Source of the DNA: Alphaproteobacteria bacterium
GTDB lineage: Bacteria; Pseudomonadota; Alphaproteobacteria; CBDBCS01; JAHZLG01
Assembly: GCA_022599995.1 (NCBI GenBank)
Contig: JAHZLG010000295.1
Span: 1-13,356, forward strand
Length of the DNA: 13,356 bases
Reading direction: 5' to 3'
Part shown: one piece after another, positions 1 to 6,158 of the stretch
Position numbering within the stretch: position 1 is the stretch's first letter
Layout of the letters: each line of letters opens with the position of its first letter
Notes under the pieces: model-generated
The model's input: the letters and a program-made list of their open reading frames with translations, nothing else
Told to the model about the DNA's origin: nothing
The model's database searches: none
Program-made: the position numbers and the translations under genes

Positions 1-19
1 CATTTCACTCGTTGTGTGG

Positions 20-35
20 TGCCAATTCGTTGGCA
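20..35. other. Small hairpin with a TTCG loop
   Basis: TGCCAA and TTGGCA form a perfect 6-bp inverted repeat around the tetraloop TTCG. The stem can be extended outward only by G-T pairs. TTCG loops are common in stable RNA hairpins, although the usual closing pair is C-G and here it is A-T. It could be the terminator of a gene left of the window (a TTTT run follows at 50-53, too distant to be canonical) or part of the aapJ leader RNA. Confidence 0.35.
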
Positions 36-178
36 TTGCTTAGCATGCGTTTTCAAACATGAGAACGAGTCTATGTAGTGACGTGGCTTGTACTTCCTCG
101 TCTCGTTGAATGGATGAATCGATTCGCTTCCGGATTACTGGGAACGCGATCATCTGTTTGAAACCCTCAACCGCTGTA

Positions 179-185
179 AGAAGGA
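179..185 (+). promoter_or_regulatory. Shine-Dalgarno of aapJ
   Basis: AGAAGGA lies seven bases before the ATG at 193 and fixes that start. It is the only strong Shine-Dalgarno match in the window. That fits a periplasmic binding protein, which must be made in excess over its membrane partners. Confidence 0.75.
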
Positions 186-192
186 TTTTCAC

Positions 193-1299
193 ATGAAAAA
201 CCCAATTGTCATGCTCGTGGTTGGTTTGGTAGTCGGTGTCATTATCGGAGCATTGGTCCTTGGCGGATCGAGCGAAGAAAGTGCACCTGTTGCCTCAACT
301 ACCAGTGCCCCCGCACCTGCTGCTGCCCCTGCCGGCCCGCAACGTGGTGATAACCTCAACGCGGTGAAAGACCGTGGCTACCTCGAATGTGGCGTTAGCC
401 AAGGCCTTCCCGGCTTCTCGAATCAAGACGATTCGGGTGAATGGACGGGGATCGACGTATCGCTTTGCCGTGCCGTCGCCGCCGCTATCTTTGATGATCC
501 CGATGCGGTTGAATTCAAAGCACTGTCGGCCAAAACACGCTTCACTGCATTGCAGTCCGGCGAAATCGACATGCTCGCTCGCAACACAACCTGGACGATG
601 TCGCGCGACGTCAACCTTGGTGGCCTGGAATTTGTCGGCGTAAATTATTACGACGGACAAGGCTTCATGGTACGCAAAGACCTCGGCGTTACAAATGCTC
701 TCGAGCTTAATGACGTTTCCATTTGCACCAACACCGGCACGACAACCGAATTGAATGTCGAAGACTTCATGCAAACCAATGGCTTGGGCTATCAACTCGT
801 TGCTTTGGAAAAAGCTGACGAAGTGATTGCCGCCTATGATGCCGGTCGTTGCGACGTCTTCACGACAGACCGCTCCGGTATCGCCGCCCAACGCACGAAA
901 TTGGATAACCCCGATGACCACGTTGTGCTCAGTGAGATTATCTCCAAAGAACCGCTTGGCCCGGTCGTTCGTGAAGGGGATCCGCAATTCGCTGACCTCG
1001 TTCGCTGGACGCTTTTTGCCATGGTGAATGCAGAAGAACTCGGCGTTGATTCCTTCAACGTTGATGAAATGGCGAAATCAAACAACCCCGCTATCAAGCG
1101 TCTGCTTGGTATCGAGGACGATTTCGGCTCGCAACTTGGTGTGTCCAAAACATGGGCAGCCCAAATCATCCGCCACGTCGGTAACTACGGTGAAGTCTAT
1201 GAAGAAACCGTTGGCCCCGACACTCCCCTTGCTCTGGCCCGTGGCAGCAATGCTATGTGGACAGACGGTGGCCTGATTTACGCTCCGCCGATTCGCTAA
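193..1299 (+). CDS. aapJ: General L-amino-acid ABC transporter, substrate-binding protein (AapJ/BztA type)
   Basis: This is the solute-binding component (SBP family 3) of a general L-amino-acid importer; it captures amino acids outside the inner membrane and delivers them to AapQ/AapM. The 368-residue protein starts with a hydrophobic segment (about residues 5-24), then an Ala/Pro/Ser-rich linker (about 30-50), then the binding domain. Seen in the domain are LECGVSQGLPGFSN at 64-77, GEWTGIDVSLCRA at 82-94 and RNTTWTMSRD at 130-139, the strings typical of AapJ/BztA. Four cysteines (66, 92, 178, 220) could form disulfides. The ATG is supported by a strong Shine-Dalgarno. No lipobox is present and no clear AxA cleavage site directly follows the hydrophobic core, so cleaved export versus membrane anchoring is open. 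It is followed by a strong hairpin and 650 bases before aapQ. Family identity is secure; substrate range is inferred from the family. Confidence 0.95.
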   Translation: MKNPIVMLVVGLVVGVIIGALVLGGSSEESAPVASTTSAPAPAAAPAGPQRGDNLNAVKDRGYLECGVSQGLPGFSNQDDSGEWTGIDVSLCRAVAAAIFDDPDAVEFKALSAKTRFTALQSGEIDMLARNTTWTMSRDVNLGGLEFVGVNYYDGQGFMVRKDLGVTNALELNDVSICTNTGTTTELNVEDFMQTNGLGYQLVALEKADEVIAAYDAGRCDVFTTDRSGIAAQRTKLDNPDDHVVLSEIISKEPLGPVVREGDPQFADLVRWTLFAMVNAEELGVDSFNVDEMAKSNNPAIKRLLGIEDDFGSQLGVSKTWAAQIIRHVGNYGEVYEETVGPDTPLALARGSNAMWTDGGLIYAPPIR

Positions 1300-1313
1300 G
1301 ATCACGGTCTTAC

Positions 1314-1353
1314 AAGTGTTTCCCCTCCTCGCCTTTGAGGGGGGGAAACATTT
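1314..1353 (+). terminator. Strong hairpin after aapJ (attenuating terminator or mRNA 3' stabiliser)
   Basis: A 13-bp stem pairs 1318-1330 with 1337-1349 with one G-T pair and a 6-base loop GCCTTT. It can be extended to about 17 bp (1314-1317 with 1350-1353, one G-T). It begins 15 bases after the aapJ stop. Only ATTTC follows, not a true T-run, so full intrinsic termination is uncertain. In comparable transporter operons, hairpins at this point protect the binding-protein mRNA and reduce expression of the permease genes; that role is inferred here. Confidence 0.7.
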
Positions 1354-1389
1354 CACCTCTCCACTCCTCACCCCCCCCGCCCCTTTCTC

Positions 1390-1420
1390 CAACACAAAAC
1401 GGGCGCAACACAAAACGGGC
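1390..1420. repeat. 15-base direct repeat, two copies
   Basis: CAACACAAAACGGGC occurs at 1390-1404 and again at 1406-1420, separated by a single G. The copies are identical. Function unknown; it resembles the other short tandem duplications in the non-coding parts of this window. Confidence 0.85.
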
Positions 1421-1949
1421 TTTTGAAGGTTCATCACGCATGAGTCTCCCAAAGCTTGCGCAACAGCGACTAAGCTTAATCGCGGGCAACACTGGCCTGC
1501 ATCAATAATCAGTTCGATCAACGAACGAAACGCCAATTACCAGCCCAAACACCCGTCTATAACCGCAACAAAAGTCGTGTCACCGTTGCAACGCACTGTG
1601 TGACTACCGGCTTAGAGGTATAGACATCGCCGATCGCTCTCGGATCGGTTCTTTGCAGCACACCGAGCACCGAGCAGTGTGCCCATTTCCTGCATTGCCG
1701 TTCCCGCTGCCGATCCAAGCCCACCCTGATTCGATACCTGCCTCAAGCACTGCTTCAACCGCCGAAGGCGTCTGTGCCCGCGAAACCACTGACTGTGAAA
1801 CAGCGAGTGCTGGAGGCGTTGAGAATCGGAGCCCTGTATCATTCCCGCGCGCGTGCCAGTCGGATGCCCACGGGAACATGGCATAACACCATCATCACAC
1901 GGGCATTGCCCCATCGTCCCCTTCCCCTCACGGCCGGAACGCTCCAACG

Positions 1950-3146
1950 ATGACATCAACGACTCCCGCAGCAAAACCAATCCCCCTTTCCGAGCGATTG
2001 TATGATCCAAAATTCCGAGGAATCATCTATCAGGTCGTGGTTCTGGGATTACTGGTTTGGGCAATCTTTATCATCGGGAGCAACACCGCAGCAAACCTCA
2101 ACCGAATCGGTGTGACCTTAGGGTTAGGGTTTCTTGATAACGCTGCGGGCATCAGTGTAATCCAAAAACTGATCGACTTTGAGCGGTCGAATAGCTACTT
2201 GCGCCTGCTCCTTGTTAGCCTGCTCAACACACTCCTTATCGCCTCCACAGGGATCATCTGTGCGACCTTGCTCGGCTTTCTGGTCGGCGTGCTGCGGCTT
2301 AGCCCCAACTGGCTGTTGCGCAAAGTGGCGGGCGTCTATGTCGAGCTGTTCCGCAATGTTCCGTTGCTGCTTCAAATCATCTTCTGGTATTCCGCCGTTC
2401 TAAAGCCGCTTTCGGGCCCCCGCGAGCTGTTCGAACTCGGGGATTCAACCTACTTCTCGATCAACAATCGTGGAATACTGATTGCCGATATTATTCCCTT
2501 GTCGGGGTCATTTGTGCCCATCGCCCTGCTTATCTTGGGGGTGATTGGCTCCTTTGTGCTTGTGAAGTGGGCGACGCGACGCAAATTGCAAACCGGCAAA
2601 GACTTCCCCGTCAGCCTTAGCATTGTGGGGCTGGTTGTTGCCCTCCCCCTGCTGGGCTTTCTCGTGACGGGCATCCCATTCCGGCTTGAGCCCGCCGTGA
2701 TGGGACGGTTCAACCTCGCCGGCGGTATTGTGCTGATTCCGGAATTTATTGCCCTCTTCCTCGCCCTCGTTGCCTACACGGCAGCGTTCATCGGGGAGAT
2801 CGTCCGCGCCGGAATTCAAGCGGTGCCGAAAGGCCAGTTTGAAGCCGCGGCTGCCCTCGGCCTCCGCCGAAAAACGATCTTGGCACGCATCATTATCCCT
2901 CAGGCGATGCGGGTGATCATCCCACCGCTGACCAGCCAGTTCCTCAACCTGACGAAAAATTCCTCGCTTGCCGCCGCCGTCGGCTACCCCGAGCTCGTCG
3001 CCGTCTTTGCCGGTACCGTGCTCAACCAAACCGGACGCGCCGTGGAGATTATGACAATCACGCTTGCTATCTATCTCCTGCTAAGCCTGTTCACGTCATT
3101 CGTGCTCAACCAATACAACAAACGTACCCAACTCGTGGAGCGGTAA
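1950..3146 (+). CDS. aapQ: General L-amino-acid ABC transporter, permease AapQ/BztB type
   Basis: This inner-membrane permease pairs with AapM to form the translocation channel of the amino-acid importer. The 398 residues contain several hydrophobic segments (for example about 27-43, 86-116, 188-206, 224-241, 262-282, 366-386). The cytoplasmic EAA loop that contacts the ATPase is seen at about 297-319, with FEAAAALGL and ending ARIIIPQA. The length is normal for AapQ, which is longer than ordinary His/Glu permeases. The start at 1950 has only a weak GGAA at 1936-1939. The stop is four bases before aapM, so the two are translated from one mRNA. The family assignment is firm. Confidence 0.95.
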   Translation: MTSTTPAAKPIPLSERLYDPKFRGIIYQVVVLGLLVWAIFIIGSNTAANLNRIGVTLGLGFLDNAAGISVIQKLIDFERSNSYLRLLLVSLLNTLLIASTGIICATLLGFLVGVLRLSPNWLLRKVAGVYVELFRNVPLLLQIIFWYSAVLKPLSGPRELFELGDSTYFSINNRGILIADIIPLSGSFVPIALLILGVIGSFVLVKWATRRKLQTGKDFPVSLSIVGLVVALPLLGFLVTGIPFRLEPAVMGRFNLAGGIVLIPEFIALFLALVAYTAAFIGEIVRAGIQAVPKGQFEAAAALGLRRKTILARIIIPQAMRVIIPPLTSQFLNLTKNSSLAAAVGYPELVAVFAGTVLNQTGRAVEIMTITLAIYLLLSLFTSFVLNQYNKRTQLVER

Positions 3147-3150
3147 TTCC

Positions 3151-4218
3151 ATGCTTGCTAACGCCAACTACTGGCTGAAAACGAATCTGTTTTCTACCCC
3201 GCTGAACAGTACCTTTACGGGACTTACGCTTGCCTTCTTGATCCTCGTTGTGCCCGGATTGCTGGATTTTACCCTCTTCTCTGCCGTGTGGAGCGGGGGG
3301 CCCGACGCATGCCGCGCCAATACCGATGGTGCCTGCTGGGCATTCATCGGCGCACGGTTCCCGCAATTCGTCTACGGGGTCTATGAAGCCTCCGAGCGGT
3401 GGCGCGTGAACATTGTGCTTGCCATCTTCTTCATCGGGATTGCTGCCCTTGCCTACGAGGGGACACCAAGACGCAACCTCATCGCCTTGGGGATGCTGGT
3501 TGTCTTCCCGATCTTCTCGGTCATTATGCTATCGGGCGGTGTCTTCGGACTGGAAGTCGTCACCACCACGAATTGGGGAGGCTTCCTGCTCACCCTCGTG
3601 ATCGCCAGCTTTGGCATCGTTGTCTCTTTGCCGCTCGGGTGCCTGCTCGCCTTCGGTCGACAGTCGGATAACGTGCCGCTCATTCGAACCCTCTGCATCA
3701 TCTTCATCGAATTCTGGCGCGGCGTGCCCCTGATCACCGTGCTGTTCATGGCCTCGTTCATGTTCCCGCTGTTCCTGCCCAGCGACGTGACCATCGACAT
3801 TCTGTTGCGTGCCATGGTGTTCTTTGCGCTGTTCTCCTCCGCTTACATGGCAGAAGTGATCCGCGGCGGCCTGCAAGGACTAGACAAAGGACAGTACGAA
3901 GGCGGCGAATCGCTTGGATTACGCTACTGGCAATCCATGCGGCTTATCATCCTGCCCCAAGCCTTGAAGATTCAAATTCCCGCCATCGTGAACACCTTCA
4001 TCGGGCTGTTCAAGGACACCACGCTGGTGCTGATCATTGGGCTTTTCGATCTGTTGGGCACTGTCCACTCATCCATCGCCGATCCGAAATGGAGCATCCC
4101 TACCGTGCCCTATAGCGGCTATCTCTTTGCCGCCTTTGTGTTCTTTGTCTTCTGCTATGGAATGTCCCTCTATAGCCAGTTCATCGAACGAAAATACGGC
4201 ATCAAAGGACACACCTGA
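3151..4218 (+). CDS. aapM: General L-amino-acid ABC transporter, permease AapM/BztC type
   Basis: This is the second channel subunit of the amino-acid importer, in the inner membrane with AapQ. The 355 residues carry the AapM-specific region between the first two hydrophobic segments, with AVWSGG at 45-50 and GACWAFIGARF at 60-70, and ERWR at 82-85. The EAA loop spans about 249-271, where EAA is replaced by EGG, followed by ESLGL and LIILPQA. GLFKDTTLVLIIGLFDLLG at 285-303 is the conserved C-terminal segment. The protein is somewhat short for the family because of a short N-terminus. GGAG at 3137-3140, inside the end of aapQ, could be its ribosome site. Tight spacing with aapQ supports translational coupling. 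Confidence 0.95.
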   Translation: MLANANYWLKTNLFSTPLNSTFTGLTLAFLILVVPGLLDFTLFSAVWSGGPDACRANTDGACWAFIGARFPQFVYGVYEASERWRVNIVLAIFFIGIAALAYEGTPRRNLIALGMLVVFPIFSVIMLSGGVFGLEVVTTTNWGGFLLTLVIASFGIVVSLPLGCLLAFGRQSDNVPLIRTLCIIFIEFWRGVPLITVLFMASFMFPLFLPSDVTIDILLRAMVFFALFSSAYMAEVIRGGLQGLDKGQYEGGESLGLRYWQSMRLIILPQALKIQIPAIVNTFIGLFKDTTLVLIIGLFDLLGTVHSSIADPKWSIPTVPYSGYLFAAFVFFVFCYGMSLYSQFIERKYGIKGHT

Positions 4219-4277
4219 GCCTATCGCGCCAAGACTGCAACAACGATTACTCCTCCTCCCACGCACACGAACAGACG

Positions 4278-5027
4278 ATGACCACAGACAACAATACCAT
4301 GGTGGAAATTACCAACCTCAACAAATGGTACGGCAAATTCCACGCGCTGAAAGACATCAATCTCAAAGTAACCGCAGGTGAGCGGCTCGTTATTTGCGGC
4401 CCCTCAGGATCGGGGAAATCAACCCTGCTGCGATGCGTCAACCGCCTTGAAGTGCACCAAGCCGGAACACTCACCGTGAAGGGCATCGAGCTGACCAATA
4501 ACCTCAAGCGTATCAACGAAGTGCGCCGCGAGGTCGGTATGGTCTTCCAATCCTTCAACCTCTTTCCCCATATGACGGTCTTGGAAAATTGCACCCTAGC
4601 CCCCATCTGGGTTCGGAACGTCCCGCAGAAAGAAGCCCGTGAAACGGCACTGAAATACCTCGAACGCGTGAAAATCCCCGAGCAAGCCTACAAATATCCC
4701 GGCCAACTCAGCGGTGGACAGCAACAACGCGTCGCCATCGCCCGATCGCTGTGCATGAACCCCGAGATCATGCTCTTCGACGAGCCAACAAGCGCGCTTG
4801 ACCCCGAAATGATCAAAGAAGTGCTCGACGTGATGGTGGAGCTCGCCGAGACCGGCATGACCATGCTTTGCGTAACGCACGAAATGGGCTTTGCCCGTCA
4901 AGCTGCCAACCGCGTGATATGTATGGATCAAGGCGAGATCATCGAAGCCAAAGAATCTAACGACTTCTTCGACAATCCCACCCACCCCCGCACCATCGAG
5001 TTCTTGAGCAAAATTCTCGGACACTAA
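4278..5027 (+). CDS. aapP: General L-amino-acid ABC transporter, ATP-binding protein AapP/BztD type
   Basis: This cytoplasmic ATPase drives transport by the AapQM channel. All nucleotide-binding motifs are intact in 249 residues: Walker A GPSGSGKS at 41-48, Q-loop glutamine 91, signature LSGGQQQR at 144-151, Walker B IMLFDEP at 164-170 and the switch histidine 201 in VTHEMGFA. The C-terminal FFDNPTHPRTIEFLSKIL is typical of polar amino-acid ATPases (GlnQ/HisP/AapP). The ATG at 4278 was chosen; an in-frame ATG at 4299 (MVEITNLNKWYG) would also give a complete domain, and neither has a clear Shine-Dalgarno. It lies 59 bases after aapM and is the last gene of the operon. Confidence 0.95.
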   Translation: MTTDNNTMVEITNLNKWYGKFHALKDINLKVTAGERLVICGPSGSGKSTLLRCVNRLEVHQAGTLTVKGIELTNNLKRINEVRREVGMVFQSFNLFPHMTVLENCTLAPIWVRNVPQKEARETALKYLERVKIPEQAYKYPGQLSGGQQQRVAIARSLCMNPEIMLFDEPTSALDPEMIKEVLDVMVELAETGMTMLCVTHEMGFARQAANRVICMDQGEIIEAKESNDFFDNPTHPRTIEFLSKILGH

Positions 5028-5056
5028 ACCCCTCTCCGGGGCGTGGGGGATGTGGA

Positions 5057-5077
5057 GGGATGCGGGATGCGGGATGC
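5057..5077. repeat. 7-base tandem repeat, three copies
   Basis: GGGATGC is repeated three times head to tail, directly downstream of aapP. It is a short slippage-type microsatellite with no evident function. Confidence 0.85.
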
Positions 5078-5098
5078 GGGGTACTATGCTCCGAGGCA

Positions 5099-5206
5099 GC
5101 ATCGCGTGCCCAACCAGATCACCGCTGCCCCTCCACCCCCCTTCCGAGACAGCATCGCGTTTCCTCGCACAGGCATCGCGTGCCCAACCAGATCACCGCC
5201 GCCCCT
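5099..5206. repeat. 34-base direct repeat, two copies 74 bases apart
   Basis: Copies at 5099-5132 and 5173-5206 begin GCATCGCGTGCCCAACCAGA and match at 33 of 34 positions (T/C difference in the GC[T/C]GCCCCT tail). Between them a partial third copy, CAGCATCGCGT, is seen at about 5150-5160. No flanking inverted repeats or target duplication mark it as an insertion. It is probably a local duplication. Confidence 0.85.
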
Positions 5207-5212
5207 TGCAAA

Positions 5213-5251
5213 CCCCTCCACCCCTCCACCCCCTCCACCCCCTCTTCCCCC
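5213..5251. repeat. CCCC(C)TCCA tandem repeat
   Basis: Units CCCCTCCA, CCCCTCCA, CCCCCTCCA and CCCCCTCTT follow each other, then CCCCC. The tract is purine-poor on the plus strand and could form unusual structure on the G-rich strand; no function is evident. Confidence 0.8.
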
Positions 5252-5364
5252 GAGCCAGTATCGTTGCCAACCAAGCCAATATTGCTCTCTCACCCAAAAT
5301 AAAATCAGCATCATCCGCATTATTTCGCTTCCATCATCGCGGGCTCGGTGCTAAACCATGAATA

Positions 5365-5398
5365 GTAGCGGCGATCGCACTATGATCACCGCCGCTAC
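5365..5398. terminator. GC-rich hairpin downstream of aapP
   Basis: GTAGCGGCG (5365-5373) pairs perfectly with CGCCGCTAC (5390-5398). The 16-base loop itself contains two GATC tetramers that could pair. No T-run follows. It is 338 bases after the aapP stop, so it may stop read-through from the aap operon with Rho, or be a protein-binding palindrome. Terminator is the best guess only. Confidence 0.4.
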
Positions 5399-5447
5399 CC
5401 CCCTAAAAATCGCTTCGTTTGCCACCAACTCGGACGAATCGATGCCG

Positions 5448-5474
5448 AACATCCTATGATGGCCCTCGGATGTT
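5448..5474. other. 7-bp inverted repeat
   Basis: AACATCC (5448-5454) and GGATGTT (5468-5474) are perfect inverted repeats around a 13-base loop, followed by TCTATCC. A weak terminator or operator is possible; nothing distinguishes the two. Confidence 0.4.
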
Positions 5475-5492
5475 TCTATCCTGTGCTCCCCA

Positions 5493-5504
5493 ATCAGGCC
5501 TGAT
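5493..5504. promoter_or_regulatory. 12-base perfect palindrome
   Basis: ATCAGGCCTGAT is a gapless palindrome in the non-coding region about 650 bases before rho. Such a site could bind a dimeric regulator, but no matching site was seen elsewhere in the window. Confidence 0.25.
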
Positions 5505-5690
5505 AGTGCCCTGACACACGAGCAAAACCGTGCATTGTTGTAAGCGAATCCCCCAAACCACTGGGGTGAGACCACCAACAGCACCGCAAAACAGTCCAGC
5601 TCCTAATTTCCAACACACGACATGTCAGCCGCCAACGACGCGGCCACGTGTGTGAGAAACAACGTTGCCCTACCCAACGTCTCGAGCCCT

Positions 5691-6030
5691 GTGATACAGC
5701 CTTCAAGCCAATCTGTATCAACACACCCCACCAACCTGCGACGCCCATCGCGCCTGCGATACATCAAGGCCCTTGCGATATATCAACGCCCCGTGATACA
5801 GCGGGCAAACCAATCTGTATCAACACACCCCACCAACCTGCGACGCCCATCGCCCTGCGATACATCAAGGCCCTTGCGATATATCAACGCCCCGTGATAC
5901 AGCGGGCAAACCAGCCTGTCTCAACGCATCCCGCCAACCCTGCGACGCCCATCGCCCTGCGATACATCAAGGCCCCCTGCGACGCCCATCGCCCTGCGAT
6001 ACATCAAGGCCCCCTGCGACACCCATCGCC
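5691..6030 (+). repeat. Higher-order tandem array (102, 101, then 37-base units) upstream of rho
   Basis: Unit 1 (5691-5792, 102 bases) and unit 2 (5793-5893, 101 bases) begin GTGATACAGC and differ by four substitutions and one indel. Unit 3 starts at 5894, is more diverged, and its second half repeats with a 37-base period: TGCGACGCCC at 5941, TGCGACGCCC at 5978 and TGCGACACCC at 6015. Within each long unit, related pieces of about 17-23 bases (TGCGATACATCAAGGCCC-like) recur, so the array seems built from a short ancestral motif. The plus strand is C-rich and G-poor. The array ends 128 bases before the rho start codon. It is not CRISPR-like, since there are no unique spacers. Confidence 0.9.
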
Positions 6031-6158
6031 TCATGATGTGGGCACCCCTCAACCACCACCATCACCGACAATAAAGCAAACGCTCGCCTCACAAGGCGTC
6101 GCGATAACCCCCTCGCAATCTGCCCACCATCCCCGAACACCCACGCACCACAAATCAC

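Larger units (their letters stand above)
1..192 (+). other. Leader / upstream region of aapJ
   Basis: No gene is visible in this stretch, which precedes aapJ. It contains a hairpin at 20-35 and a perfect 10-base palindrome GAATCGATTC at 116-125. I looked for sigma70-type -35/-10 pairs and a sigma54 element and found none that is convincing, so the operon promoter is not placed. The 5' edge may hold the end of an upstream transcription unit outside the window. Confidence 0.5.
1300..1949 (+). other. Long non-coding spacer between aapJ and aapQ
   Basis: This 650-base gap is unusually long for the middle of an aap operon. It holds the hairpin at 1314-1353, a pyrimidine-rich run at about 1354-1390, a 15-base direct repeat at 1390-1420, a small hairpin CCGATC/GATCGG at 1630-1648 and a CGCC-GAA-GGCG hairpin at 1760-1770. 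The short open frames here have no recognisable protein character, and some run into aapQ in the wrong frame. A separate promoter for aapQMP could lie here, but I cannot pinpoint it. Confidence 0.6.
5028..6158 (+). other. 1.1-kb repeat-rich, C-rich non-coding region before rho
   Basis: No credible gene is visible in this gap between aapP and rho. It contains, in order, a weak CCCC/GGGG hairpin just after aapP (5029-5041), 7-base repeats, a 34-base direct repeat, CCACCCC-type repeats, two hairpins, a palindrome and a higher-order tandem array. The plus strand is rich in C and poor in G, especially in the array (39 C and 18 G in a 101-base unit). An open frame of 229 codons crosses the array and overlaps the start of rho in another frame. 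It is judged spurious because its sequence is Pro/His/Thr-rich and array units of 101 and 37 bases would break its frame. Confidence 0.7.

Noticed and set aside
31..47. Sigma54 (-24/-12) promoter before aapJ (TGGCATTGCTTAGCAT)
   Set aside because: The GG-to-GC spacing is one base short, and that spacing is strict for sigma54; the TGGCA is better explained as an arm of the hairpin at 20-35.
295..987. Minus-strand open frame of 230 codons inside aapJ
   Set aside because: It is antisense to a certain gene and has no recognisable domain; long antisense frames are expected in GC-rich coding DNA. The same applies to 6839-7459 and 12618-13277 on the minus strand.
1653..1886. Small plus-strand open frame in the aapJ-aapQ spacer
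   Set aside because: No ribosome site, no recognisable domain and composition typical of random C-rich DNA.
5691..6030. CRISPR array
   Set aside because: The repeats are directly adjacent with no unique spacers, their lengths are 101 and 37 bases, and no cas gene is nearby.
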